From Pseudocercospora fijiensis CIRAD86 (Eukaryota; Ascomycota; Dothideomycetes; Mycosphaerellales; Mycosphaerellaceae): a stretch of 64,000 nucleotides of DNA. This document shows positions 1 through 12,179 of the stretch, one piece after another. The stretch spans positions 922,317-986,316 of the forward strand of contig NW_006921532.1 of the NCBI RefSeq assembly GCF_000340215.1. The letters run 5' to 3'. Each line of letters begins with the position of its first letter. Position 1 is the first letter of the stretch. The notes beneath the pieces were generated by a model. That model was not told the origin of the DNA, made no database searches, and saw only the letters and a list, made by a program, of their open reading frames with translations. Position numbers and translations under genes: made by a program.

Positions 1-600
1 TTCTTAATGTTCCTATTAATAACGCGCAGTAGGGTGCGAGCGTTCTAGATCTTCTCTTTAGGGTTTTTAAGGGCGGTAACGATCTAGAAGCAGTGCTCGA
101 GGCTAGTTATAGCAGCTAAGGCGCTATCGGATAGGGCTTCGATCGGAACTAGGGCGGCTAGGCTTAGGTTATAGGGGCAGGTAGGTCGTTACTACTACTA
201 GCGTCTAGCGGATTCGGGGCGCCGGAAGACATAGTCGACCGAAGTAGGTTATAAACGAGTTTACAAGTGTGTTCGTTGCTTAATAATAATAATTAAAGGG
301 TTTAGATAGAAGGGGGGATAGGGGGTTAGGCGGTAGCGAGTTAGTTAGTAATCGAGTAGAAGAAGGAGCTTAGAAAGCTCGCTTTAAATATAGTGCGAAG
401 GTAACGTAGTCCGTATATTCCGCGCTAGTAAAGCAAACGGATAACGGCTATATATAAAAGTAAAGCTATATACGAGACCTCTTTATTATTAGGGTAGGCT
501 AAAGTTTGACAATCGATCTAGCTAATTGCTAGTAGCGACTACGCGCCTTTATTAACCTCTAGCTATCGTAGATTCTCGCGTACTCGAAATGTAACTAGTT
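1..600. other. RIP-mutated repeat DNA, unassigned
   Basis: CA/TG-poor, TAG/CTA-rich sequence of the same character as the transposon relics to its right. I see no gene, terminal repeat or recognisable protein motif here. It may be the end of the neighbouring Gypsy element or an unrelated older relic cut by the window edge. Confidence 0.5.
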
Positions 601-645
601 AGTTCGAGTCCTTAGTAGAAGTCTATAGTAGTAAAGCTAACGGGA

Positions 646-672
646 CTAATAATACCCCCGGGGTAGTATTAG
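646..672. repeat. CCCCCGGGG-centred palindrome, copy 1
   Basis: Near-palindrome with core AATACCCCCGGGGTAGTATT. It is the first of six copies found in at least three different element contexts in this window. The core has no CpA/TpG, so RIP would not erode it. Confidence 0.6.
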
Positions 673-940
673 CTTTTCTCTAGATATACTCGGTAACGAG
701 GAGCAAGTCGCCTAGGCCTAGCGTAGCTAATTCGTTAGTGCGTTAGCCTATAGCACTGCCGTTATAGATGCAGCATTACCTTTTACATTAGCAAGTACGT
801 AAAGGTAGTCTATGCATTTACCTTCTTCCTTCTTCTAAACGCTAAGCTTAATAGCCTAAGGTCCCTATTCTTAGAGGCTATCGGCCTAGGTTGCTATATC
901 TATCTAAGAGCTAGGAAGGGAGAGGGTTAGGTTCGGCCAT

Positions 941-976
941 TTTCCTAATACTACCCCCGGGGTATTATTAGGAAAA
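941..976. repeat. CCCCCGGGG-centred palindrome, copy 2
   Basis: The longest copy, nearly perfectly self-complementary over 36 bp (TTTCCTAATA...TATTAGGAAA arms around CCCCCGGGG). It lies about 300 bp from copy 1 and is inverted relative to it. It sits just beyond the 3' side of the minus-strand Gypsy coding region. Confidence 0.6.
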
Positions 977-1559
977 CACGCCTCGTACAGTTCTATCTAA
1001 GGAAATAAGAGCAAAGGAATAAAGTTATAGCAATATCTCGAAGGTCAAAGAGCAAAACAACAGACAAAGTAAAAGCAAAAGAGGGTAACAACTATAAGCA
1101 TTAACACCGTAGGAACAAGTAGTAAGGACTAAAGCTATAGGGCGGTACTATATTAATAGCGCGGAGAAGGCAAGGAAAACAACGTAGTAGAGGTAGGGAA
1201 AAACAAGCAATTATTTAGTCTCGGGATCTAGCTATAATTCTAGGCGGTCTTCGTCGCTAGACTAGTTAAGCTCCTCCTCGGAGTTAGAGTTAGATAGCTA
1301 GAAGTCTAGTTTACTATCGGAATCAATATCGGAAATGCTCTACGCGCAATTAATACGTATATAACCCTCCCTTTCTTTATAAGTTATTCCTAATAGCTTA
1401 CTAAGACGTACCTAGGGATGCGTATAGTTGTCGGGTAGAATAGGATCTAAAATCGCGGTAGGATCCTCCTCTCGATAGGTATCTAAGGTAGGTAGAGGGT
1501 CTATAGAGGTATTAACTTCCTCTTTGGTTAAGGGAGGGCGGGTAGGCTCTCTTAATTCG

Positions 1560-2700
1560 ACGACCTTCTTTAGGTTAGCCCGGGGGTGCGAGTGCTTTAA
1601 GGTAGCACTATTAAGTTCCTAAAGACGGTACGTAGAACTATCGTAAAGGACCTCCTATACTCTATAAGGCCCTTTCTATTTAAAGGCGAGCTTATAGGAG
1701 TAACTATATTCTAACTCGGACCGGTATAGGAGAACTATATCGCTAACCTTTAGAGGCTCCTAATTAATAGCATTATAGTTATCAAAATACTACTTAGCCT
1801 CTTTACGAAGGCGCCGTTATCGAGCAAGTCCCTCCTAAGAAGTAGTAATTATATCCTTAAGAGCCTTAGCGCGTAGGGTAAGGAGATCCGCTCTAGTACG
1901 AACAGACCCCTAATCGTAAACGCTATACGTACGATAGGATAACTTAATACGAAGAACGGCGTCCCTCCTAATTATAAGCTCTGCTAGCGTAAGTCTAGTC
2001 GTATCGATAATAGTAGTTCGATCCGCCTAGAGAAGGGCTAGAACGCGGGTAGAGATAGGAACGGACCTGTCCCCTCTATTAGTTATCTTAGATAGGGTAT
2101 CAATTAAAGACCGATAGCTACGCTTAATAATAGCATTCGACTAGGGATAGTACGGGGAGATACGAACGTTTTTCGCCCTATACGAAACAAGCAGCGCTTA
2201 AACTTCTTTAGCTATATTGTTCGTAGCGTTGTCTAAGATAATCTCGTAGGGTGTTCCCTAGCGGCAAAACAGATCTTTAAATAGGAAGGTAGCTATATTA
2301 CGAGCATTAATAGCACCGCAGCCCTTGTAGAAATAATAGGCTTTAGGCTATCGAGAAAGACCTTCCCGAATAATATAGAGGCAGTTATTCCGGCTTAGAT
2401 AAACCCTATTACCGTACTATCGCTTACTAACTAATTAGGTAGCGGGGATACGTAGCTCGCCTAGCCGATAGTAGCTATTCCTAAAATTGCACTTAGGATA
2501 GCTCTTGTAGTAGCGAGAGACATCGGCCTATACGCTATCCTACTAGTAGCGCTAACGAAGGACATCGAAGGTACCCTCCGCCGCCCGGTAGCCGAGTTTA
2601 TCGTAAACGGAACGAAGGATCTCTTATTAGGCTGCTAGGTCGTTAATAATACGCTAGAGAGGTGCATTAACTATCGCTTATCGCTAAAGGATTCGATCTT
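1560..2700 (-). pseudogene. Gypsy-1 integrase, broken
   Basis: Minus-strand translation gives a zinc-binding region (C of H2C2 visible in YPKCNF; histidines now tyrosines through CAC to TAC). It is followed by an integrase core with a GTPYEIILDN block and an ISPYYPXSN block, matching the conserved second Asp and the Pro-His-Gln-Ser/Asn motif. A GPYRV stretch follows, as in the C-terminal domain. Many in-frame TAG codons. The enzyme would have inserted element cDNA into the host genome; this copy is dead. Family assignment is secure; exact limits are not. Confidence 0.75.
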
Positions 2701-2899
2701 TAACTAGGAATCGTCGAGAATAGCAAATAACCCGACGGTATTAACTCTTTAATAGACTAGGTGCTTTCTTCGTATAGGTTAGGAAGTAGGCGATATAATA
2801 GGAGTCGTTAGAGTAGACCCTATTAAGGATATTATCCCTCTCTAGTTTATCCGCCTTAGCTTTAGCCTAGTCCTTATCGTTAGCAGTAGGGTTCTCGTC

Positions 2900-4460
2900 G
2901 GGCTAGTTACTAGGTTAGTCGTCGGTAGCAGGCCTAGTAATCGCTAGCATAGCATTAATATAGAAGGTAGCGAAGAAAGTACGGTTAATTACCGCATCGA
3001 TATCCTCTTCTTCTATTATCTCGGCGATGTCCTCTTCTATAGCGGGCCTTCTAGAAAGGCTATCCGGTCTAGTATACTTCTTACTAGGAACGTAGAAGAC
3101 GTCGAAGTTAAACAAATAGATCTAGGCAACCTACCGAGCTATCGTAGAGTTTAGTAGGTCGGAGGCTATACGGTTAAGCTAATAGACTAGCGTCTAAGCA
3201 TCGATTTCTAAGCGAAAGAATACACTAAAGAGCTATAGTCGGAACTTCTTTAGAGCCTTATAGACTCTAAGGCATTCTCGCTTGCTAGCATCGTATCGGG
3301 CCTCGATCGGTTTCTATAGTCCGGAGTCGTACCTAATAGGATAACGCAAGGATAGCTCCTTACGGTTATACTATATTAGTATCTCGCTATAGCCTTCCCC
3401 GCTCGAGTCGATAGCAACAATTATTAAGCCCGTACCCTCTAAGTAGTTAATAGATATTAGTATAGGTGCGCTAACGAGTGCCTTAGTTACCGTATCCTTA
3501 GCCGCTTAGTAAACGGAGGTCTATTCGAATTTAGCATCCTTCTTAAGCAAGGCGTATAAGGGCTTGCATACTAATATAAAGTTCTCGACCTAGATACGGA
3601 AGTAGGAAACTACTCTAAGCTAGGTTCGGACATCCTTCTAATAGGTAGGATCCGGCTAGGACACTATCTTTAGGACCCGTACATTATTAGGATAGCGGCC
3701 GTTCTTATTAGTTACAAACCCGACAATGTTTATTCGTTTGCACAGGAGCTAAAGCTTCTCCCTATATACCGTTAAGTTAGCTCGCTCTAGGTCGTAGAGG
3801 ACACTATCGAGGTTCTAAATATATTCGAGAAAGAACCTACGGATGCTAGGCTCTACTTCTTTATTGTCGTACCTAGTTTTAGGGCCCTTAATACCGATGT
3901 CGTCGAGGAAAGGCATCGCTATATAGGAGATATAGGCCGCGAGGACTTAGTTTATAATACGAACGAACTAGGCTACGGAGTTAGTTGCCCCTTAGGGAAG
4001 GGTAGTTTGTCTATATAGCCTAAGAGATATCTCGAAACTAGTAAGGTCCCAACTATTAGGGTAGAGAGGAATTTAGTCGTAGCCCGAGAAAACGTTAACT
4101 AGTAAGGCTACAATATAGTTAGCAAAGGCTTCCGAGAACCTATTAGTCTCCGGAGGAAGGTTAGTATCTCTAATCGTAACCGCATTGAACTTTTATATAG
4201 CGTTAATCAGGCGGTACTTCTTTAGTTCCCTAGGAGCTATCTTCTTCTAAACTAGGAAGTATAGATTGCGATACGAGGCATAGGAAGGTTCTAAGGTGCC
4301 GGCCTTTATACGCTGTCGTATTATATCCTTAACTATACCTCGTAGGCTTAGGTTTAGCTTAAAACCTAGGTAGGCCTAAGGCTTATATTCGATCGTTCGG
4401 ATCCTCTATAGAGGGGCAACCTCCGGATTTATCCTGCCTAGGTAAGTGAAGTTATATACT
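2900..4460 (-). pseudogene. Gypsy-1 reverse transcriptase and RNase H, broken
   Basis: Minus-strand reading gives RT motifs (KKYRLINAI and FNAVTIRDTNLPP near 4,250-4,150, then FLDDIGIKGP near 3,900), the thumb region, and RNase H ending in FYVPSKKYTRPDSLSRRP near 3,060-3,100. That RNase H ending is characteristic of Ty3/Gypsy. Here the catalytic Asp pair (FLDD) survives, while stops occur elsewhere. An open stretch of 66 codons (2,915-3,115) spans the RNase H end and the start of the linker. Non-functional. Confidence 0.8.
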
Positions 4461-4920
4461 AATACGGCCTCGCGATTAATAGAAGCTCGAAGCAAATCTT
4501 AAGTTTATCAACCGAAAGCTCGATATTAGGTTTAATTTTCGCAAGCCTCTCCTCTATTAGCCTTAACCCCCTAGGGATAGTAGAGAACTTTTTAGTAATG
4601 TATTTCTAATCGTACGGACTATCCCTAGGTAGCAATGTTGCTTCCTAATTAAGACACTTTTGTCGCTAGTTAGGATTCCCGCTAGGATTAGACCTATCGG
4701 TAATATATATACTACCCTTTATAGGCTTAATCTTATTAGCTACCCTCTTATATAGGGTATATACACTAATCGATTGTCGAACCCGAGCTCGCTCTCTTTA
4801 TCGCTAGGCTTAGAGATTAGCGTAACAAAATAGCGCGTAAACCTCTTTAGAAGTTTCCTTAAGTCGATAGGTGTACAGCTAGTAGTCCTAATTTATAACG
4901 CTAGCGAAAACGTTAGATTC

Positions 4921-4950
4921 GTAATAATACCCCCGGGGTAGTATTAGACT
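4921..4950. repeat. CCCCCGGGG-centred palindrome, copy 3
   Basis: AATAATACCCCCGGGGTAGT core, same orientation as copy 1. It lies between the RT and Gag/protease parts of Gypsy-1, where a structural element repeat is unexpected. The following 100 bp loosely resemble the sequence after copy 1, so a small inserted repeat is possible. Confidence 0.55.
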
Positions 4951-6499
4951 CGCGCTCTAATTAGTTAGTTCGGGTAGACCCGCGTCCGGTAGTAATGCCT
5001 CCGGCGACGACATATAAGATAGCATTATTACCTTAACTTGTATAGCAGGTATAGGTAGTCGTTGTATTATGCTCGCTATCGCTTCGAGTACTCGTCTTCT
5101 TAGTATAGAACCTAGAAACTTACCTTAACGTACGGATCGGCGCACTTCTAGAAATAACCTATTTAAGCTATACTAACTTATAGCGCAGATTGCCGGTCTT
5201 ACAACCGCGCCGTAGCGTTTCCCGAAGACCGTCTAGAAGCAGTAAGGATATCCTCGTAGGACTTGTAGCTAGTATTGCCGATATAACTAGTAAATACGAC
5301 TCGGTTGCCCTTCTAGTTAGCAATAGTTCCCTCCTAGGAGCTATCGTCGCAGTTGCGCTAAACACCTCGGGTTATACGAGACTATAGCCGACCTAGAATA
5401 ATTAGCGTGTTTAGGTCGGCGGCAATCTAGAAGGTAAAGGAAAAGCATATACCGAAAGCGTCTACTATAACATTGTAGTAGGTACCTACTAGCGCAACCT
5501 CCCTATTTACTCCCTATATACTAAGGGAAATATCTCTGTTTATTAGTAGTCTAAGCTATTTAGCCTAGCGCTTACTTATAATAAGTAACTCTAAACTATT
5601 ATTAAGTATTACTAGCATCTGTTAACTATAGCTCCCGATAGTAACCTAAATATAGATAGCAGGGACGACGGCGAAGGAACGGGTAACTGCGGAAAGGTCT
5701 ATATTATTAGGGATAGAGTAAAGTTCCTTAGGTCGAGGAGGTCCTACTCGACCGATTTGTTAGCTAGTAAATCGGACAGCCTTAATAGAAACTGAAACTA
5801 GAGTAGGGTCGGTATTATTACTATCCCCTCGGCCGATCTCCTTAACCCTCTCTTCGTTAGCATTATCGATAGTATCTTAGTTCTCGTAGGTTACTAATTC
5901 GCCTTCTACTAACTCTTAGGTACCTGAAAATTTAGGAAGGAACTATAGGGAAGAGACGTCGATATAGTCTTCTCGTCCCTATTTCCTTCGAAGGGCAGCG
6001 AGGTCTTTTATAAAGGTAGCATTGTTAGGGATTCGGCTCTAGAACAGGTTAGTAGGCAAACCGTATACTAGCAGCTCTCCTATAGACATATTAGACTTAA
6101 GGTCTAGGAACTATAAAGCCTAGAAGAGAGCGTTTACCTTTGTGTCTAAGGAGTTAGCTAGGCTAGTACTATACTTTTTTATGTACCTATTAAAGCGAAA
6201 GCTCTTTAGGTCGAATAACTTCCGTTTGTAGGCAGGTAGGTTAGCTAGACCTAGGGTACTACTAATATTAGTAGTAATATCCTCTATGTCGACCTCTAGA
6301 GTCTCTAGGACGACTAGGCTTTCTATAAGTAGGGTGCTAGGTATAGTGCTAGATCGGGCAGCACGGTCTATAGCTGTCTAGAGAGTCTTAGTTTTAGCGG
6401 TTAACTCTCGCTATTACTTAGCCTTGTCGGCCGCCTTGTTCTTTAGTACCCTAGTAGGGGCTGCTATACTAGGGCGAGTAAGGTTCTAAGGGCTCTTGC

Positions 6500-8060
6500 C
6501 CTTGCTTTAGGACTAGGTCTAAGACCGTATAGTAGCGTAGACATCTATACTGTTCTTAGTAACCGCGTAAACATTAGTAACTACGTCCGGGTCCTAAGAA
6601 ACAAAGTTAACCTTAATAGGCTTAGTAGTACTATTACTGCTCCGCTCCTTAACCTGTTTTGCCCTAACCTTCTAAGTTTCTCGTTTAGTAATAGCGGCGA
6701 GGGTACTGTTCCTAGTGTCCTTAAACTCGATCTTGCCGCTATACTTCTTTTCTAGAAGGGTCTTTAGCTAAGGCAGCTTCGGGGCTCTCCGATCCTATTT
6801 GAAATCAATCTTGTCGCCGGTGTCGGTATAGTAGAATCGGCTATTTACTTGTATAATAAGCTTCCTTTTAAGAAGCTCTTTCTAGATAGGGCAGGACGAT
6901 TAGACATATTTAAACCCGCTATATATCTAGCACTTGCCGTCTAAGTTAGAATAGATCTTTCGTATAGCGTAGACATCTACTAAAGGGGCTTTAGGGTAGT
7001 TAGGATCTAAAACCTAGTAGACTAGTAGTATATCGCCTAGTATAGTAGCATTAATGACCTCCCTAACTCGCTATAATGCTTTCGCATTTAGGTTTAGCTA
7101 GGCTAGGGATTTAGCTAAGTCCGCGACATCCTAAGAGTGCTTAGTAATAGTAGGAGTTACGGTCTTAGGACTACTTTGCGATTTAGGAAGGAACTTAGGT
7201 CCCTTGTTTCCTAAGGCTTCTTTCCTAACCTACGCTAGGTTATTCCGGTCTTCGCCGTAGATAAACTTCCTCGCATCGGCTATACTATTAATATCGGCCT
7301 TAATATATACTAGGACCTCTTTGTATTTCCTAAAACTCTTAGGATCGGACTCGCTAAGCTTATAGCGACGGAAGATACGCTAAGCTATAGGCTACGGCAA
7401 TCCCTAGAGGAGTAGCCTCGTTCTCTAAGAGTTTTCGAGGTTACTCTGTTCGATACCGTCCGCTAACTCGACAAACTCGCGGATATACCCCTTTAGGTCG
7501 TTATCCTTAGTGCGCCTTACTAAGCAGAGGGACTCGAGCTATATACGACTGCCTTTAATGCGACGGCTATCGCGCTCCCGATATTCCCTTATAAAGGCTA
7601 TCTTGAAGGTCTCCTAGTTAGTATTAGACTTGTCGTCCTTTTCTAGGTAGCTAACTAGGGTTTTAAGGGTTCGGTAAAGCTTAGAGGAGGTAGTCCTTAT
7701 AAAGGACCGAATCTTATACTAGTCGGATTCTCTATCGAGCTCGTAATTAACTAAGCCTTCCTTAAAGCGCTTAATATATACTATAGCGTTCTACCCTTCG
7801 AATAAGGGGTTTATAGTGCTCCTTAGTTCTAGCGGGCGACGCTTGTTTTAACGGAGAAGTTCAGTTTGCTTCTCTATTATCTTTATAATAACATTATAGA
7901 GCGCCTCTAGCGTAGAGGGCGTAGGAGGCTTACTTATATTAACTAGTCGCCGCCTAATTTCTTCGTTAATAGGATTAGGGGCGTTTTCGGATTCCGAAGA
8001 TTCTACTAATTCGTAATACTCGTTTTCGCTAGAGCTAGAGCTTATTCGATTGTTATAAAA
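6500..8060 (-). pseudogene. Gypsy-1 Gag-like region, broken
   Basis: Minus-strand translation beginning near 8,040 gives a Ser/Glu-rich N-terminus, a helical Gag-like region (for example SKLYRTLKTLVSYLEKDD near 7,640) and a basic C-terminal part with a possible remnant of a cysteine knuckle near 6,930. Stops are TAG/TAA. Position upstream of RT on the same strand supports Gag. No start codon can be fixed. Non-functional capsid gene relic. Confidence 0.5.
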
Positions 8061-8194
8061 TAGTTGAAATAGCTAAAATAGAATGCTATATAAAGTTAAA
8101 ATAGAATGCTATATAAATGTGTTTTTAGTATCTTTAGTTTGTTTGGTTTGTTATAATATTGCTATACGAGAGAGTAGTATGTTAGGCTGTTTCT

Positions 8195-8223
8195 CCTAGT
8201 ATTACCCCCGGGGTAGTATTAGG
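8195..8223. repeat. CCCCCGGGG-centred palindrome, copy 4
   Basis: CCTAGTATTACCCCCGGGGT followed by AGTATTAGG, a near-perfect palindrome just outside the 5' end of the Gypsy-1 Gag region. Confidence 0.6.
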
Positions 8224-8871
8224 ATTTAGCCTCCTAGGGGTCGCCTAACTACCTCTAGGAGCTTAGTTTAGTAGATTTTAGACAAAAGCCGCTCGGAGGG
8301 AGAGACTACAATCTCTGTTTATACCTAGATCCTAGAAACTAGCTCGTATCTCCTTTAGCTAGGTAGGGGGGCGGTAGCCTTCTTTTTCTAGTAGAAGGCT
8401 AAGTACTGTCTAAGCGAGGCTGCGAATCTAGGAACGCCCTACCCGATTAATAGGGGACTCCCTAGCTATCCGACCTGCAAGCCGTATTTGCTATTAATTA
8501 ATAGTCTTAGCAAACTAAGCAAGGCCGATAGGTAATTAGTCTATCTCCTCCTTAGGCGGGGCTTATCTCGAGCAAGCGGTGCTAAATAGGTCTTCGACCT
8601 AGAGCCGAGTCCTTAGAAGCTAGCTATAGCTATAGACTAGGCCCTAAGCTGTAATAGTCCTAAGGGTTTGTAGCTTTTCGGGGTTAAAGCGATGCCCTCG
8701 TTAAGAGGTTTCTCTGCTTGTCGTAATAGCCCCTTAAGATACTTCGGTATCGTCCGTATTATAGGCTCTTATCGTGCCCTCGCTTCGGTTATAGCTATTC
8801 GTGCCCTAGGACTACCTTCGATATACCCGAACCTGCTAGATATAAAGAGATAGCCCTACCTTCGGCTCTAA
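8224..8871. other. RIP-mutated DNA between Gypsy-1 and the TIR element, unassigned
   Basis: No gene recognised. The minus strand reads with only occasional TAG/TAA stops, in the frame continuing from the MULE transposase fragment right of 17,547. It could therefore be displaced MULE sequence, but no conserved MULE motif is visible. It could alternatively hold the 5' LTR of Gypsy-1. Confidence 0.35.
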
Positions 8872-8873
8872 TA

Positions 8874-9150
8874 AAGGACGGAAACTAACACTACTACTAC
8901 TACTACTAGTAATAGTATAGGCTACCGAGGGTAACATAACCTATAGCAATATAGGCAGCTATATTTAGCATAATAGGATAACAAGACGGTTGCTTAGGCT
9001 AATAACTAGAGCCCTGCAATATAGGCATTATAGAAGTGTGTTATAAACAATGTGCTATACGAGGTTGGTACTCTATCTACAATGTAGAAGGAGGCCTCTT
9101 ATATAGGCTTAAAACTCAGCCTAGGTGTATAGGGCCGGTTGCTAGCTAAT
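8874..9150. repeat. Left terminal inverted repeat of the TIR element
   Basis: Inverted match to 17,269-17,545 over about 277 bp. Mismatches are almost all transitions, plus some length change in a CTA/TAC triplet run near the outer end. Confidence 0.85.
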
Positions 9151-9172
9151 ACTACGCATTAAGGTTTCTCTT

Positions 9173-9757
9173 ATGTCCGAAGATAAGACCGCCTATTTAA
9201 CTATCGTCGAGGGCATATACGAACTAGAGGTCTTCGAGAACTAGGTTAAGAAGCTTAATGCCCGTAGCCTAGTTCTACTAAACAAGATTAGCAAGCTTAC
9301 TAATAAGCACCTTACTAACGACGACCTCGGCTATATATTCGATAGTTAGCCTAACGAAGGCGAGGCAGCTTAGTAGATCCTTAACCCTCTAAAGGAATAC
9401 GAAGTCTCTATTTAGATACTATACCTTCCGTATAGTAACCTAAAGCCTAAGAGCGACTATATATTAATCGACCTAGGCTACTCTCGTATTATCGACGGTA
9501 CTAAGATTAAGGGCTATAACAACTTAACCGTCGCTAAGGTTACTAAGGCGCACCGCAATCTAACCGCCCTTCTAGGTTCTAATACCTTCGTGCCGTTCGC
9601 CTTCCCTACCGCTATCTTAGTCGAAGGCCTTAGTTATATTTCCGATGCCTTAGTCGGTAGAATTCCTTAGTTAAATTACGTTGTTTAGAACGAAGTTAAA
9701 CAAGTCCTCTAGTTTAGTAAGGAGGAGCTTAAGGACTATCTACGCGAGTAGGACAAG
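9173..9757 (+). pseudogene. Unrecognised reading frame in the TIR element, part 1
   Basis: Opens with ATG at 9,173 (MSEDKTAYLTIVEGIYEL...) and stays readable, interrupted only by TAG/TAA, until the nested Gypsy cuts it at 9,757. After removal of the insertion and one ACAAG copy, the same frame resumes at 16,912. The joined frame is roughly 260 codons. It contains LPYSNLKPKSDYILIDLGYS in its first half. I recognise no family: no DDE triad, zinc finger or helicase motif is evident. It is either a diverged transposase or a captured gene. Confidence 0.55.
9753..9757. repeat. Left target-site duplication of Gypsy-2 (ACAAG)
   Basis: ACAAG directly precedes the 5' LTR and is repeated directly after the 3' LTR (16,907-16,911). 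A 5-bp duplication is typical of Ty3/Gypsy integration. Confidence 0.9.
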
Positions 9758-9953
9758 TGTTAGAGCCAAAGAGGCTATACGTAATTGGTATATAATTAGG
9801 CCGAGTAAAGCTAGGGTCTTAGTGCCTTAGGCAGGGCTTGGCGCTTGGCGTTAGGCTAACTCTCCTACCTTCCTCCCTCTCCTCCTAGATCCTTATCGAA
9901 TACTACTCGTACCTACTACTACCCTATCTACCTGCTAATATACCCTTCTTATA
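9758..9953 (+). repeat. 5' LTR of Gypsy-2
   Basis: 196 bp starting TGTTAGAGCC and ending CTTATA, where the terminal CA has become TA (3' LTR: CTTACA). Direct match to 16,711-16,906. Confidence 0.92.
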
Positions 9954-10199
9954 TAGTATTCGATCTACCCTTTAAGGGTAGCAGCTAGATAGTCCTTATT
10001 TCAAGCTTTCAGCGGTATAGCTATAATAACTAATCTAACTATATTACGCCCGAAGAACGGGACCTACACGTACTATTCTATCGAAACAACCGTACTAATC
10101 ATTAAGCAAGGCCTTCTATACGGCCTATTACACCGAGTTAATCGCACTAAGCCGATATCTACTAATTCCGCTACATCCGCATCTTAGGGGCCTATAATA

Positions 10200-11560
10200 C
10201 ATTATTAGTGTCACCCCTTATAATAGCGGGCTTATTACGAAGCAACAACAACCGTACTGCCGCCAGCAGCGCTAGCAATAACAACGCTAGTAGCACAGTT
10301 CCCGCTGAAGTGCCTGCTAAAGTGCCTCCTACTAAAGGGCCTGCCGGAGAGCCTATTAAAGAAGAACCTATAATTCTAGGTAACGACCTAGAATTGCCTG
10401 TCGACGACATTCTTAACAATATTGTCAACCGTCGATATAGCTAACTAGCCTTTAGGCCCTAGCTAGTAGCGAGACTTTAAGAAGCTACCTAAAACAGGCT
10501 TACTGCCCTACGTTAAGAACAATAGCTAAAGGATAATCTCCTCGAGATTCGCCGCCTTTAGGAGGCCCTAATAACTAATACTAAGCCGATAGTAGGGCCT
10601 TCCTCGCTATTAGTTCTAGTCTAAAAGAAGGATGCTAAACTCAAGGACTGCACCGTGTTTAATAGCTCTAGCCGAAAGCAGTACAACGACTACATCCGTA
10701 ACTATAAGCTCAACTAGCGCAACGCACTAAGAGCGCTACTAGACGACTATTCCTTAGTCGTATACGCTATATAGTACATCAATAGCGACCTAAAGCGTAT
10801 ATAGGATAACTATTTTGATTCCCTTTACGACTAGACCGCTGTTTAGTAGCAAGACTACAAGACTATTATACTAGACACCCTTAGAAACCCTATACTAAGG
10901 CAACAACACGCTTAGGACTAATACCTTCGAGCTAAACAAAAGACTAATCAATCGGCTCGCTTATTTAAGGCCTATTTAAAGACCCTCGAGGACGATTTGC
11001 TAGCTAAGACCGACTCTATCTAGATTTCCGAAATACGCCCTAAATTGCGATAGGAATTAGTCCTTAAATTGGACCGCCGCCGTATGTTTGAATAGACTAA
11101 TCTTATATGCATTTAATTTATAGTTGAAGTCGAGACTACAGAGCGTATAGTATAGCTCTAACAACGGTTAGAATCTAAGATACGCCTAGCTACCTATCGT
11201 AGCCGCGGAGGAAACCAAGGTTCCTACTAGAACAATAGTACTAACAATAGGAACAGTAGCAACGACCGTAGGAGAAGCCGTAGCCGACGGCTATATAGAG
11301 GAGGCCGTAATAGGGGCCGTAGAAGGGGCTCGTATCCCTATAATACTAACCGCTCGACTAACAATAGCAGCAATAACAGCTACGGCAGTCTACTAACCGG
11401 GTTGAAGTGCTTCAATTGTAATAGCACTAGCTATCTACTAGGCTAATACGACAAACCTAAGGACTAGGCCCGAATCGACCGTACTGCCGCTAAGCACCGA
11501 AAGCACCTCTTAGCAGCTAACGCTACCCCTATAGGCCAACCTTCGAAAAAAGAGTAAGCG
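10200..11560 (+). pseudogene. Gypsy-2 Gag, broken
   Basis: Plus-strand reading gives an Asn/Ala/Pro-rich N-terminal part, then a helical capsid-like region around 10,630-11,100 (RKQYNDYIRNYKL; LFKAYLKTLEDDLLAKTD). An Arg/Asn-rich basic stretch follows near 11,200-11,350, then a CCHC zinc knuckle at about 11,409 (CFNCNSTSY..., with the His and last Cys positions now Tyr). Order and knuckle identify Gag. In-frame TAG/TAA codons throughout; non-functional. Confidence 0.75.
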
Positions 11561-11580
11561 CCGCACTAACTATTAGCCTC

Positions 11581-12170
11581 GTGCGGCGTAAGACTATCGA
11601 CATTGTGCTAGCTATTACTCGTACCTGTCTTATATCCGGGCCCGATACTAACTATAAGACTAAGGTTACACTAGATCTAGGAAATTCAGTTAGCGCCCTT
11701 ATCAGCTATCGCCTAGCTAAGCAATTAGACCTTCGACAACTGCCTAGGACTAACCTACTAACCCTTGCTTAGTTTAATAACGCTCGGCACTTGACCTATA
11801 GGGCCTACTATGTCTATATAGCCCTAAAGGACGACCTCGGCAATAAGCGCCTGCTAAACTTTACTACCTACGCGGTAGACATAGACAGCCTCCTATCTAA
11901 GATTGTTATTAGTAACCCTGTTCTTAAGTACTATGCTGTAGTTATAGACTTAGGCAGTTAACAGTAGCGATTTAGAATCGCTAGGAAAGAGGACATTAAA
12001 CATATCGATGTTAGCGAGTGCCCTAACGATATTAGGGTCCTATTTATCGGCAACCTAATACCTGCCGTAGCTAACCTAATAGTCGACCTATTAGGCGATA
12101 ACGATAAGCCTGTGCCCCCTAATAGCATAGACCCTAATTAGCTTGCTCGCATACCGGAGCCTATTCGAGA
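11581..12170 (+). pseudogene. Gypsy-2 aspartic protease region, broken
   Basis: Contains TLDLGNSVSALISYRLAKQL at about 11,670-11,730, matching the retropepsin pattern LD-S/T-G-A...FIS. The active-site D-S/T-G reads D-L-G here. It continues to a linker before RT. A protease of this kind would process the polyprotein; this copy is inactive. Confidence 0.65.
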
Positions 12171-12179
12171 AACCTATAT

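Larger units (their letters stand above)
1300..8060 (-). mobile_element. Ty3/Gypsy LTR retrotransposon relic (Gypsy-1), heavily RIP-mutated
   Basis: Read on the minus strand, the region gives Gag-like sequence, then reverse transcriptase, RNase H, an H2C2 zinc-binding stretch and integrase, which is the Ty3/Gypsy order. All frames are broken by TAG/TAA codons, as expected when CAG, CAA and TGG are mutated by RIP. I could not find matching LTRs, so the ends are approximate. CCCCCGGGG palindromes lie just outside both ends of the coding region (941-976 and 8,195-8,223) and may belong to LTRs or leader sequence. A non-functional relic; it cannot encode an intact polyprotein. Confidence 0.8.

Noticed and set aside
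941..8223. Palindromes at 941 and 8,195 as the LTRs of Gypsy-1
   Set aside because: The flanking sequences of the two copies do not match beyond the palindrome, so no LTR pair could be established.
10192..10444. Two mirror-image 78-codon open frames at 10.2-10.44 kb
   Set aside because: Low-complexity Asn/Ala/Leu sequence on both strands in the Gag N-terminal region; only the plus-strand direction fits the element and neither is a separate gene.
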